From: an uncultured Ruminococcus sp.
GTDB lineage: Bacteria > Bacillota > Clostridia > Oscillospirales > Acutalibacteraceae
Direction: 5' to 3'
DNA: 5,349 bases
Assembly: GCA_905234305.1 (NCBI GenBank)
Contig: CAJOHT010000106.1
Span: 3,282-8,630, forward strand
Shown here: positions 1 through 5,349 of the stretch, piece after piece
Layout of the letters: each line of letters starts with the position of its first letter
Position numbering within the stretch: the stretch's first letter is position 1
Notes under the pieces: generated by a model
The model's input: only the letters and a program-made list of their open reading frames with translations
Databases searched by the model: none
Told to the model about the DNA's origin: nothing
Translations under genes and position numbers: made by a program

Positions 1-407
1 TCGGCTGTCTTATAAAGCCCGAAGAGGAAAAGACCTTCCGAGTTAAAGGACGCGACGCGATAAGCGGACTTCCCCGCTTTGTGGACGTTACCTCGAGCGA
101 AATTATGAGCGTTATAATCGAAACGGCGGCTAAAATAGTAACGATGATCAAGGACGTACTCGAGGAAGCTCCTCCCGAGCTTGTCGGCGACGTTTATGAG
201 GACGGCATACTCCTAACGGGAGGTCTCGCGAAAATCGACGGCTTTGCCCAGCTTATCGCAGACAATACCGAAATTAAGGTAAGCATAGCCGAAAATCCCG
301 AGGACTGCGTTATAAACGGCTGCGGCGAGGCGATTAACTACATCGCCGAGGTCGAGCGCAACGCAAAAGCGAAAAACGATATAAACCCGCTTATGGCGGC
401 GTATTAA
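1..407 (+). CDS. mreB: MreB/Mbl-family rod-shape actin homologue, C-terminal part (5' truncated by window edge)
   Basis: This is the C-terminal 134 residues of a bacterial actin; the reading frame enters at base 3 and ends at TAA 405-407. MreB-type proteins polymerise under the membrane on ATP and guide the cell-wall synthesis machinery along the cylinder. Visible family signatures are an EEEKTF..KGRD..SGLPR segment at fragment residues 8-25, a TPPEL-like APPELVGD and the adenosine-contacting GILLTGG. The typical C-terminal AE-P--C---G-G pattern follows, here AENPEDCVINGCGEA. The full family length is about 335-345 aa, so roughly 200 residues lie to the left. The GTG at 81 is internal, because the homology runs upstream of it. 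One oddity is that the usual TGGGA is TGGLA here. The adjacent genes are not mreC/mreD, so this may be a stand-alone paralogue (Mbl or MreBH type), which the fragment cannot settle. A terminator follows directly. Confidence 0.82.
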   Translation, partial: GCLIKPEEEKTFRVKGRDAISGLPRFVDVTSSEIMSVIIETAAKIVTMIKDVLEEAPPELVGDVYEDGILLTGGLAKIDGFAQLIADNTEIKVSIAENPEDCVINGCGEAINYIAEVERNAKAKNDINPLMAAY

Positions 408-432
408 AAAAAGCTCCGAAAGGAGCTTTTTT
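407..432. terminator. Bidirectional intrinsic terminator between convergent genes
   Basis: A perfect 5-bp GC-rich stem, GCTCC (413-417) with GGAGC (422-426), closes on a GAAA tetraloop. It is extended by A407-412 pairing with T427-432. The stem is flanked by an A-run on the left and a T-run on the right, so it gives a U-tract when read in either direction. On the plus strand it begins at the last base of the mreB-like stop codon. On the minus strand it would end a transcript of the small convergent ORF at 522-707. Confidence 0.9.
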
Positions 433-519
433 AGTTGAAAGTTAATAGTTCATTTCAGTCGGTGAGGAAAGGTTATTCTAACAATCTTTCTATGCAATCA
501 AAACTATCCACTATCAACT
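433..519. repeat. Short intergenic element with imperfect 18-bp inverted ends
   Basis: Positions 433-450 and the reverse complement of 502-519 agree at 15 of 18 bases (AGTTGAAAGTTAATAGTT against AGTTGATAGTGGATAGTT). The 51 bases between them hold a second small hairpin, GAAAGGTT (467-474) against AAC (480-482) plus CTTTC (486-490), with a bulge at 483-485. There is no coding signal. Short palindromic units of the type AGTTGATAGTGGATAGTT are, from general knowledge, common between genes in clostridial genomes and can be MITE-like or REP-like. Only one copy lies in this window, so repeat-family membership is inferred. Confidence 0.5.
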
Positions 520-521
520 GT

Positions 522-707
522 TCACACTACTCTGTTTCCCAATTCCGCGACATATCTTACAAGCTGGTCGGGGTTCATATCAGCGGCTTTTTTTATTATT
601 TTTTTACGCTTTTTTTCCGAAAGACTGTGTACATATTTCATCGCGCAAAAATTCTTACCAAGCTCCGCCTTAAACTCCTGCGGCATATCGTATAAATAGT
701 TAAGCAT
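522..707 (-). CDS. Small basic protein of unknown function, 61 aa
   Basis: The ORF reads MLNYLYDMPQEF... and ends in a TGA at 522-524. The ATG at 705-707 is preferred over an in-frame GTG at 714-716. GAGGTG (714-719) sits 6 nt upstream of the ATG as a good Shine-Dalgarno sequence, and the GTG lies inside it. The protein has no signal peptide or membrane segment. It is predicted mostly helical, with a Lys/Arg-rich stretch SEKKRKKIIKKAAD near residues 33-46. The layout MP..F...L..N..A..Y...LS...K..II.KA....... V..L resembles short clostridial hypothetical proteins and, loosely, the C-terminal helices of YdeI/OmpD-associated proteins. That resemblance is tentative. The ORF is convergent with the mreB-like gene and downstream of the acc operon terminator, whose hairpin holds its ribosome-binding site. 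It could be a chance ORF, but the start context and composition favour a real gene. Confidence 0.6.
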   Translation of the reverse strand: MLNYLYDMPQEFKAELGKNFCAMKYVHSLSEKKRKKIIKKAADMNPDQLVRYVAELGNRVV

Positions 708-744
708 AAAAAACACCTCAACCCTATTATAGGATTGAGGTGTT
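708..744 (-). terminator. Intrinsic terminator of the fab-acc operon
   Basis: Read on the minus strand, a long hairpin pairs 735-744 with 712-721 (10 perfect bp, AACACCTCAA/TTGAGGTGTT). After one mismatch (722 with 734) it continues through 729-733 with 723-727, a CCTAT-type inner stem. The arm is followed by a T6 run (708-713). It lies about 43 nt after the accA stop, where the operon should end. On the plus strand the following bases are only TATATTTATT, so termination should be stronger on the minus strand. The 3' arm includes GAGGTG, the likely ribosome-binding site of the small ORF downstream. Confidence 0.85.
714..719 (-). promoter_or_regulatory. Shine-Dalgarno of the 61-aa ORF, buried in the terminator hairpin
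   Basis: GAGGTG on the minus strand, 6 nt before the ATG at 707, decides the start of the small ORF. The same six bases form part of the 3' arm of the operon terminator stem (712-721 with 735-744). The site would be base-paired in any RNA that starts upstream of the hairpin. Confidence 0.55.
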
Positions 745-770
745 ATATTTATTCAGATTATAATAAACAA
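742..770 (-). promoter_or_regulatory. Possible sigma-A-type promoter for the 61-aa ORF
   Basis: On the minus strand, TTGTTT (765-770) and TATAAC (742-747) are 17 bp apart. The -10 matches the consensus at 5 of 6 positions; the -35 keeps TTG but is otherwise weak. A start about 7 nt downstream, near 735, would fall inside or at the end of the 5' arm of the terminator hairpin. The resulting RNA would carry the ribosome-binding site without its pairing partner. The region is very AT-rich, so chance matches are likely. A second TATAAT (726-731) lacks a recognisable -35 at proper distance. Confidence 0.35.
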
Positions 771-787
771 TTGTTAATTCTCAAATT
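745..787. other. AT-rich spacer between the terminator and the accA stop
   Basis: This stretch is non-coding. It contains a perfect 10-bp palindrome, AACAATTGTT (766-775), and the candidate minus-strand promoter elements noted separately. No other structure is evident. Confidence 0.5.
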
Positions 788-1543
788 TTACGCGTCCTGT
801 TTCCCTATTTTACGGAAACGGTTATATCTATGCATCGCAAGCTCAGCACCATCAACCGCGAGGTTTTTCTCAAAAGTACGGCAGATAAGGAGCTTTAAAC
901 TCTCGAACATCTTCTGGTCGCCAGCGACAGGCTCTCTTAAAATACGCTCAATCACGCCAAGGTCAAACAAATCCTTCGCCGTGAGCTTTAAACACTCGGC
1001 GGCTTCGGGAGCCTTTGAGCTGTCTTTCCATAAAATACTTGCGCAGCCCTCGGGGGAAATTACCGAGTAAACAGCGTTTTCCATCATCCATACGCCCGAG
1101 CCTCCCTCACCGATAAAAATAGCGAGTACGGGAGTTTTAAGCGCCATCATTTCCATTAAGTTGGTCGCGATAGCGTGGCCCTGGCCTCTTTCCTCGGCTC
1201 CGATACCGCAGAACGCGCCGCTGGTATCAACAAACGTGAGAACAGGTCTGTGGAATTTTTCAGCCTGTTTCATTAACCTAAGCGCCTTACGGTACCCCTC
1301 GGGATGAGCCGCTCCGAAATTTCTATCCATACGCTCAAAGGTATTTCTGCCCTTTTCAAGTCCGATAACGGTAACGGGGATATTGTTAAGCATACCCACT
1401 CCGCCGACAACCGCCTTATCGTCGCTGTAGTTACGGTCGCCGTGAAGCTCAATAAAGCTCTCGCCGAAAAGCGCGTTTATATAGTCAACGGCAGTAAGTT
1501 TCTTCGTACTGCGCGCGGCAACTACTTTATCAAATGCGCTCAT
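788..1543 (-). CDS. accA: Acetyl-CoA carboxylase carboxyltransferase subunit alpha, with an apparent internal in-frame deletion
   Basis: The alpha subunit of the carboxyltransferase pairs with AccD to move the carboxyl group from carboxybiotin on AccB to acetyl-CoA, making malonyl-CoA. The 251-aa protein lacks the long N-terminal extension of the E. coli form, as is normal for the short clostridial/streptococcal type (about 255-260 aa). Signatures are HGDRNYSDDKAVVGG (34-48), NFGAAHPEGYRKALRLMKQA (75-94), FVDTSGAFCGIGAEERGQG (104-122), IGEGGSG (144-150) and YSVISPEGCASILWK (159-173). After GEGGSG the family normally continues G-A-L-A-L-A-V-A-D-(R/E/K)-V-W-M. Here VWMMEN follows at once, so about ten residues are missing with the frame kept (junction 1093/1094). 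This may impair catalysis or be a sequence error. The start ATG overlaps the accD stop (ATGA), with GGGGAGGATGAGG just upstream. It is the last gene of the operon. Confidence 0.93.
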   Translation of the reverse strand: MSAFDKVVAARSTKKLTAVDYINALFGESFIELHGDRNYSDDKAVVGGVGMLNNIPVTVIGLEKGRNTFERMDRNFGAAHPEGYRKALRLMKQAEKFHRPVLTFVDTSGAFCGIGAEERGQGHAIATNLMEMMALKTPVLAIFIGEGGSGVWMMENAVYSVISPEGCASILWKDSSKAPEAAECLKLTAKDLFDLGVIERILREPVAGDQKMFESLKLLICRTFEKNLAVDGAELAMHRYNRFRKIGKQDA

Positions 1544-2409
1544 AAAACCTCATCCTCCCCATAATTATGAATTTTAAGCAGGTGGCTTAAGGTTTCCTTA
1601 AGATTACGCCTGTCAACTACTTTATCAACAAAGCCCTTCTGCAAAACGAACTCAGCCGTCTGGAAATCCTTAGGCAGCTTTTGGCGGATAGTCTGCTCGA
1701 TTACTCTCGGACCCGCGAAAGCTATTAACGCCTTAGGCTCGGCGAGGATAATATCGCCCTCCATAGCGAACGACGCCGTAACTCCGCCCGAAGTAGGGTC
1801 GGTAAGCACGGTTATGTATAAAAGACCCGCGTCGCTGTGCATTTTAACCGCGCCCGAGGTTTTCGCCATTTGCATAAGGGACAAAATACCCTCCTGCATT
1901 CTCGCGCCTCCAGATACTGTAAACACTATAATCGGAAGTCTTTTCTCGGTAGCGTACTCAAAAGCTCTCGTAATTTTATCACCCGTAACGGTGCCCATAG
2001 AGCCCATCATAAACTCGGAATTCATACTTACAAGTACGGTTTCAATTCCTTCGAGCTTACATGTTCCGCAGATCACGCTCTCGTTTTCACCACTGCGTTT
2101 CTTGCTTTTTTCGAGTTTTTCATCGTAACCGGGGAAATCAATAATATTAACGCTCTCCATATCCGCGTCCATCTCGACAAAGGTATCGTTATCGGCGATA
2201 ATATCAATCCGCTCCCTTGCGTTAAGGCGGAAGTGGTGGTTACATTTAGAGCAAACGCGCAGGTTCTCCTCAATATCGGTAGTTAAAAGCAGAGTTCCGC
2301 ATTCGGGGCATTTCTCCCACATCTCATCGGGAACATAAGGCTTTTTAACGTCTGTATTGTCGCTGCCTTCCAACTCGTTTTTAGGCTTTATAAAAGTAAA
2401 TAAATCCAT
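1540..2409 (-). CDS. accD: Acetyl-CoA carboxylase carboxyltransferase subunit beta
   Basis: The beta subunit of the alpha2-beta2 carboxyltransferase in the malonyl-CoA-forming step; it is cytosolic. A zinc ribbon with Cys34, Cys37, Cys53 and Cys56 (C-X2-C-X15-C-X2-C) is followed by NHHFRLNARERID. The crotonase-fold core shows FMMGSMGTVTGDKI (133-146), SGGARMQEG (166-174), DPTSGGVTASFA (204-215) and GDIILAEPKALIAFAGPRVI (218-237). At 289 aa it has the usual family length. A small oddity is Ala230 in ALIAFAGPRV, where glycine is the common residue. The ATG at 2407-2409 has AAAGGA 8 nt upstream, overlapping the accC stop, which suggests coupled translation. Its own TGA overlaps the accA start by 4 nt, consistent with equal output of the two partner subunits. 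Confidence 0.96.
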   Translation of the reverse strand: MDLFTFIKPKNELEGSDNTDVKKPYVPDEMWEKCPECGTLLLTTDIEENLRVCSKCNHHFRLNARERIDIIADNDTFVEMDADMESVNIIDFPGYDEKLEKSKKRSGENESVICGTCKLEGIETVLVSMNSEFMMGSMGTVTGDKITRAFEYATEKRLPIIVFTVSGGARMQEGILSLMQMAKTSGAVKMHSDAGLLYITVLTDPTSGGVTASFAMEGDIILAEPKALIAFAGPRVIEQTIRQKLPKDFQTAEFVLQKGFVDKVVDRRNLKETLSHLLKIHNYGEDEVL

Positions 2410-2421
2410 TTAAAAAATCCT

Positions 2422-3777
2422 TTATCTGTTTTTCTTTCTGCGTTTCTCAAAATCTTCCATAAAATCGGTAGTATAGCTTCCATCGATAAATTCCTTATCG
2501 GAAAGGATATCAACCATTAAATCGCGGTTGATTTTAACGCCTCTTACATTAAGCTCGCAAAGCGCCATCTTCATCTTACGGATAGCAAGCTCTCTTGTTC
2601 TTCCCTGAACGATGATCTTTCCTATCATAGAATCGTAAAATGGGGGTATAACATAGCCTTGAGATAAAGCTGTGTCAAACCTTACGAAAGAGCCTCCGGG
2701 GACATGAAGCGCCGTCACCTTACCGCAGGAAGGACAGTAATTATTGTCGGGATCTTCCGCGTTGATACGGCATTCAATAGCGTGGCCGTGGAAATAAATC
2801 TGATCCTGAGTTCTATTAAACTCAACACCCGCGGCAACTCTTATCTGCCACTGAACAAGGTCCGCGCCCGTTACCATTTCGGTAACGCCGTGTTCGACCT
2901 GAAGCCTTGTATTCATTTCCATAAAATAGAAATTGCCCTCAGAGTCGTAAAGAAACTCTACCGTACCTACGGAATTGTAATTTACGGCGTGAGCCGCTTT
3001 TGTCGCCGCCTCAATCATAGCTTTACGCGTTTCGGGAGAAATTGACGGAGACGGACTTTCCTCGATAAGTTTCTGATTATGTCTTTGTACGGAACACTCG
3101 CGCTCGCCTAAACAAACGGCGTGACCGTGTTTATCGCATAGAAGCTGCATTTCAATATGCTTAACGGGCTTTAAGAATTTTTCTATGTATAACGCTCCGT
3201 CGCCGAAAGCCGACTCTGCCTCGGCGTAAGCGCTGTTATAAGCATTCTCGAATTCCTCGGGAGAGCTTACAAGGCGGATACCGCGTCCGCCGCCGCCTGA
3301 GCGCGCCTTAATCAAAAGCGGATAACCTACCTCTTCCGCGAGCTTTTTAGCGCTCTCGACGTCCTCAAGCACATCAGTACCTGGAGTTACGGGAACGCCC
3401 GCTTTTCTCATAGTCTTGCGAGCCATATCCTTATCGCCTAGCAGGTTAATCATCTCGGAGGTAGGCCCGATAAACTCAATATTGCATTCCTCGCAGAGCT
3501 TAACGAACTTCGCGTTCTCGGAAAGAAGTCCGTAACCAGGGTGAATAGCCTGAGCCCCGCTCTCAACCGCCGCAGTTAAAATAGCAGGCATATTAAGGTA
3601 GCTGTCCGCAACCTTAGCTCCGCCTACGCAGTAGCTCTCGTCAGCCATCTGAACGTGCATAGCGTCCTTATCGGCAGTAGAGTAAACAGCTACGGTATCA
3701 ATACCCATTTCGCGGCAGGCTCTTATTATACGCACCGCGATTTCTCCGCGGTTAGCGACAAGTATTTTACTAAACAT
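2422..3777 (-). CDS. accC: Biotin carboxylase subunit of acetyl-CoA carboxylase
   Basis: An ATP-grasp enzyme that uses ATP and bicarbonate to carboxylate the biotin on AccB. The 451-aa length matches the roughly 450-aa family norm. The N-terminal domain begins KILVANRGEIAVRIIRA and includes HPGYG (79-83). The ATP-grasp domain has Lys116, Lys157 and the glycine loop ARSGGGGRG (158-166). Catalytic and metal/biotin residues follow as Glu287, Asn289, Arg291, Gln293 and Glu295 in MEMNTRLQVEH. The C-terminal domain carries ECRINAEDP and PPFYDSMIGK. It ends near residue 451, with no fused BCCP or carboxyltransferase domain, so it is the stand-alone bacterial form rather than pyruvate or propionyl-CoA carboxylase. 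Residue 297 is Gly where most homologues have Pro after QVEH. The ribosome-binding site is weak (GGATG, 11 nt before the ATG), across a 25-nt gap after fabZ. Confidence 0.97.
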   Translation of the reverse strand: MFSKILVANRGEIAVRIIRACREMGIDTVAVYSTADKDAMHVQMADESYCVGGAKVADSYLNMPAILTAAVESGAQAIHPGYGLLSENAKFVKLCEECNIEFIGPTSEMINLLGDKDMARKTMRKAGVPVTPGTDVLEDVESAKKLAEEVGYPLLIKARSGGGGRGIRLVSSPEEFENAYNSAYAEAESAFGDGALYIEKFLKPVKHIEMQLLCDKHGHAVCLGERECSVQRHNQKLIEESPSPSISPETRKAMIEAATKAAHAVNYNSVGTVEFLYDSEGNFYFMEMNTRLQVEHGVTEMVTGADLVQWQIRVAAGVEFNRTQDQIYFHGHAIECRINAEDPDNNYCPSCGKVTALHVPGGSFVRFDTALSQGYVIPPFYDSMIGKIIVQGRTRELAIRKMKMALCELNVRGVKINRDLMVDILSDKEFIDGSYTTDFMEDFEKRRKKNR

Positions 3778-3802
3778 TACTTAATTCACATCCAAAATCT
3801 TA

Positions 3803-4213
3803 TTACATTAACGCAAAGCTGAAATCCGCGCTTACGCAGAGCTTACCGTTAACATAACCCTTAGCGCTGATAAAATAAAAACTTCCGCGGCTTCTCGTGA
3901 GGACGCATTCGCTCTCGAGCGTATCCCCGGGTTTTACCATACCCTTGAATTTTACGTTATCCATTTTCGTAAAATAAGGCGTTTTGCCCGTACATTTATC
4001 GGCAAGCATAACACAGCTTGACTGCGCCATCATCTCGCAGAGGATAACTCCCGGAACTACAGGATTACCGGGGAAATGACCCTTTAAAAAGAACTCGTCT
4101 CCGCTTATCGTATACTTACCGCGCGAGGTAGTATCATCGATTTTATCCGCTTCCTGAACAAGAAGCATATTATCTCTGTGGGGTATAATCTTCTTAATTT
4201 CTTCCTGATTCAT
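3803..4213 (-). CDS. fabZ: 3-hydroxyacyl-[acyl-carrier-protein] dehydratase FabZ
   Basis: A hot-dog-fold dehydratase that removes water from beta-hydroxyacyl-ACP to give trans-2-enoyl-ACP in the elongation cycle. The 136-aa protein begins with the typical IKKIIPHRDNMLLV. It carries the active-site block GHFPGNPVVPGVILCEMMAQ with catalytic His46 and Glu60. Further family features are KMDNVKFKGMVKPGDTLE (83-100) and a C-terminal strand ending in DFSFALM. FabA-type features are not seen, and the position in an acc/fab operon supports FabZ. The ATG at 4211-4213 has AAGGTG 4 nt upstream, overlapping the accB stop across an 8-nt gap, so translation is probably coupled. In low-GC Gram-positives fabZ commonly sits between accB and accC, as here. 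Confidence 0.96.
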   Translation of the reverse strand: MNQEEIKKIIPHRDNMLLVQEADKIDDTTSRGKYTISGDEFFLKGHFPGNPVVPGVILCEMMAQSSCVMLADKCTGKTPYFTKMDNVKFKGMVKPGDTLESECVLTRSRGSFYFISAKGYVNGKLCVSADFSFALM

Positions 4214-4221
4214 AATTCACC

Positions 4222-4653
4222 TTAACCAATCTTAAACAGCGGCTGGTCGTACTCTACAACATCGCCGTTTTCTACGAGAATTTCGGTAATCGTACCGCTT
4301 TCGTCGGCGGTAATCTCGTTCATTATCTTCATAGCCTCTATAATACATACAACGTCGCCCTTATTAACGGCAGAGCCTACGCTTACGAAAGGCGGTCTGT
4401 CGGGAGCCGAAGCCGCATAAAATACGCCTACCATCGGGCTTTTTATAGTCTTTCCGCTTACTGCGGGAGCGGCAGCCTGAGGAGCCGAAGCAGCCTGAGC
4501 TGGAGCGCCCTGAGCAGATAACGCTACGACGGGAGCGTCCGCCGAAGGTTTAGCTAAACGGATGGAATCCTCCTCGTCGCTGATTTCAATTTCAGCAAGA
4601 GAGCAATCTTCCAGAACCTTTATATATTCCTTCAAAGTTTCAATATCTATCAT
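4222..4653 (-). CDS. accB: Biotin carboxyl carrier protein of acetyl-CoA carboxylase (BCCP)
   Basis: Carries the biotin that shuttles carboxyl groups between AccC and AccD/AccA. The 143-aa protein has the three expected parts. An N-terminal helical segment (about 1-35, acidic) is followed by a flexible Ala/Pro/Gln-rich linker (about 36-67) and then a C-terminal biotinyl domain (68-143). The biotinylation motif EAMKIMNE places the modified lysine at Lys109. The segment APDRPPFV between FY and VG corresponds to the thumb loop that marks acetyl-CoA carboxylase BCCPs. GGAGG lies 8 nt before the ATG at 4651-4653, the strongest ribosome-binding site in the operon, and overlaps the region just after the fabF stop (14-nt gap). 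Biotin ligase would modify it; no ligase gene is in the window. Confidence 0.97.
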   Translation of the reverse strand: MIDIETLKEYIKVLEDCSLAEIEISDEEDSIRLAKPSADAPVVALSAQGAPAQAASAPQAAAPAVSGKTIKSPMVGVFYAASAPDRPPFVSVGSAVNKGDVVCIIEAMKIMNEITADESGTITEILVENGDVVEYDQPLFKIG

Positions 4654-4667
4654 CGTTAATTCCTCCG

Positions 4668-5349
4668 TTATATCTTTTTAAACACAAGGCAGGTATCGTG
4701 TCCGCCGAAGCCTAAGTTAGTGCTTGCGGATACAGTCAAATCACGCTTTTTTGCCTTGCCGAGCGTGTAATCAAGGTCGCATTCTGGGTCAACCTCATCG
4801 GTTCCGATTGTGGGCGGTACCATACCGTCCTTAAGCGCCATAACCGAAACGATAGCCTCAATAGCGCCCGTAGCTCCGAGCATATGTCCCGTCATAGATT
4901 TAGTTGAGCTTATACTTATATCATACGCCTTTTCACCGAGGGCAGCTTTAACCGCCATAGTCTCGGTTTTATCGTTCATCGGAGTTGATGTTCCGTGAGC
5001 GTTTAAGTAGATAGTATCGTCATCGGTAACGCCCGCTTCCTTAAAACCGACTCTTATCGCCTCGGCGAGTCCTTCGCCGTTAGGCTCGGGAGCTGTTACG
5101 TGATGAGCATCGCAGGTATTTCCATAGCCTGAAAGCTCCGCGTAAATCTTAGCGCCTCTGGCTTTAGCGTGTTCATATTCCTCTAGTATAAGCACTCCCG
5201 CGCCTTCGCCCATTACGAAGCCGTTGCGCTTAACGTCAAAGGGTATCGAAGCCTTTTTAGGATCCTCGGTAGTAGAAAGCGCCTTCATATTAGAAAAGCC
5301 CGCGATAGTCAGCGGATGTACAACATACTCCGCGCCGCCCGCGATTACA
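4668..5349 (-). CDS. fabF: 3-oxoacyl-[acyl-carrier-protein] synthase II, C-terminal part (5' truncated by window edge)
   Basis: A condensing enzyme that joins malonyl-ACP to acyl-ACP in chain elongation. About 226 residues are visible, read from 5348 down to the TAA at 4668-4670. The first complete codons give [20 protein letters not shown], so the Met at 5286-5288 is internal. Two catalytic histidines are present, in NAHGTSTP (fragment residue 118) and TKSMTGH (residue 155), with the conserved Lys at 150. NLGFGGHDT near the C-terminus includes the gatekeeper Phe loop. The nucleophilic cysteine lies upstream of the window. The full family length is about 410 aa, so some 185 residues are missing. 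The C-terminal loop reads GFGGHD where GFGGHN or GFGGTN is common. It is the first visible gene of the operon; fabH, acpP, fabK/I, fabD and fabG would be expected further upstream. Confidence 0.95.
   Translation of the reverse strand, partial: VIAGGAEYVVHPLTIAGFSNMKALSTTEDPKKASIPFDVKRNGFVMGEGAGVLILEEYEHAKARGAKIYAELSGYGNTCDAHHVTAPEPNGEGLAEAIRVGFKEAGVTDDDTIYLNAHGTSTPMNDKTETMAVKAALGEKAYDISISSTKSMTGHMLGATGAIEAIVSVMALKDGMVPPTIGTDEVDPECDLDYTLGKAKKRDLTVSASTNLGFGGHDTCLVFKKI

Noticed and set aside
435..695. An 86-codon plus-strand open frame across the intergenic repeat and the small ORF
   Set aside because: It starts right after a terminator with no promoter or ribosome-binding site, and half of it is antisense to the better-supported minus-strand ORF.
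714..716. GTG as an alternative start giving a 64-aa small protein
   Set aside because: The GTG is part of the GAGGTG Shine-Dalgarno sequence itself. The ATG at 705-707 has correct spacing from it.
766..775. Palindrome AACAATTGTT as an operator
   Set aside because: It is only 10 bp in very AT-rich DNA and does not match a regulator site that I can name. FapR- or FabT-type sites would be expected upstream of the operon, not after accA.
408..787. A CRISPR array, tRNA, riboswitch or hidden mobile-element gene in the region outside the large genes
   Set aside because: No regularly spaced direct repeats, no tRNA-like cloverleaf and no transposase motif are visible. The stretch is explained by two terminators, a short inverted repeat and the small ORF.
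735..1070. A 111-codon plus-strand open frame opposite the end of accA
   Set aside because: It starts in the terminator hairpin and runs antisense to conserved AccA sequence. No protein family is recognisable.
1837..2286. A 149-codon plus-strand open frame opposite accD
   Set aside because: It lies wholly inside accD, which has a zinc ribbon and all core motifs. The antisense translation has no recognisable domain and no upstream ribosome-binding site that stands out. It is a shadow frame.

Overview
The window reads as a chromosomal piece of a Gram-positive anaerobe of the class Clostridia, perhaps a gut Ruminococcaceae/Oscillospiraceae-type organism. This rests on the gene order fabF-accB-fabZ-accC-accD-accA, on the short clostridial/lactic form of AccA, and on family-level similarity of the proteins. 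It is inference from content, not a database match.

Layout. Positions 1-407 (+) hold the last 134 residues of an MreB/Mbl-type bacterial actin, cut by the left edge. A bidirectional intrinsic terminator (407-432) follows. Then come a short non-coding stretch bounded by imperfect inverted repeats (433-519) and a convergent small ORF on the minus strand (522-707, 61 aa, function unknown). Positions 708-744 form a strong hairpin with a U-tract on the minus strand, the likely terminator of the large operon. From 788 to the right edge, six tightly packed minus-strand genes form the downstream half of a type II fatty-acid synthesis operon. In transcription order they are fabF (N-terminus off the window), accB, fabZ, accC, accD and accA. 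Gaps are 14, 8, 25 and 12 nt, then a 4-nt ATGA overlap.

How the genes work together. AccC carboxylates the biotin carried on AccB (BCCP), and AccD/AccA transfer the carboxyl group to acetyl-CoA to give malonyl-CoA. FabF condenses malonyl-ACP with the growing acyl-ACP, and FabZ dehydrates the beta-hydroxyacyl-ACP intermediate. The operon promoter and any FapR/FabT-type operator would lie upstream of fabF, outside the window.

Most notable points. (1) AccA appears to lack about ten residues in its most conserved glycine-rich active-site segment, as a clean in-frame gap at 1093/1094, although everything around it is canonical. (2) The operon terminator hairpin contains the Shine-Dalgarno sequence of the downstream 61-aa ORF, and a promoter-like sequence overlaps the other arm of the hairpin. 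The ORF could therefore be silent on read-through RNA but translatable from its own transcript. I see no clear previously undescribed multi-gene system; the bulk of the window is a conventional lipid-synthesis operon.
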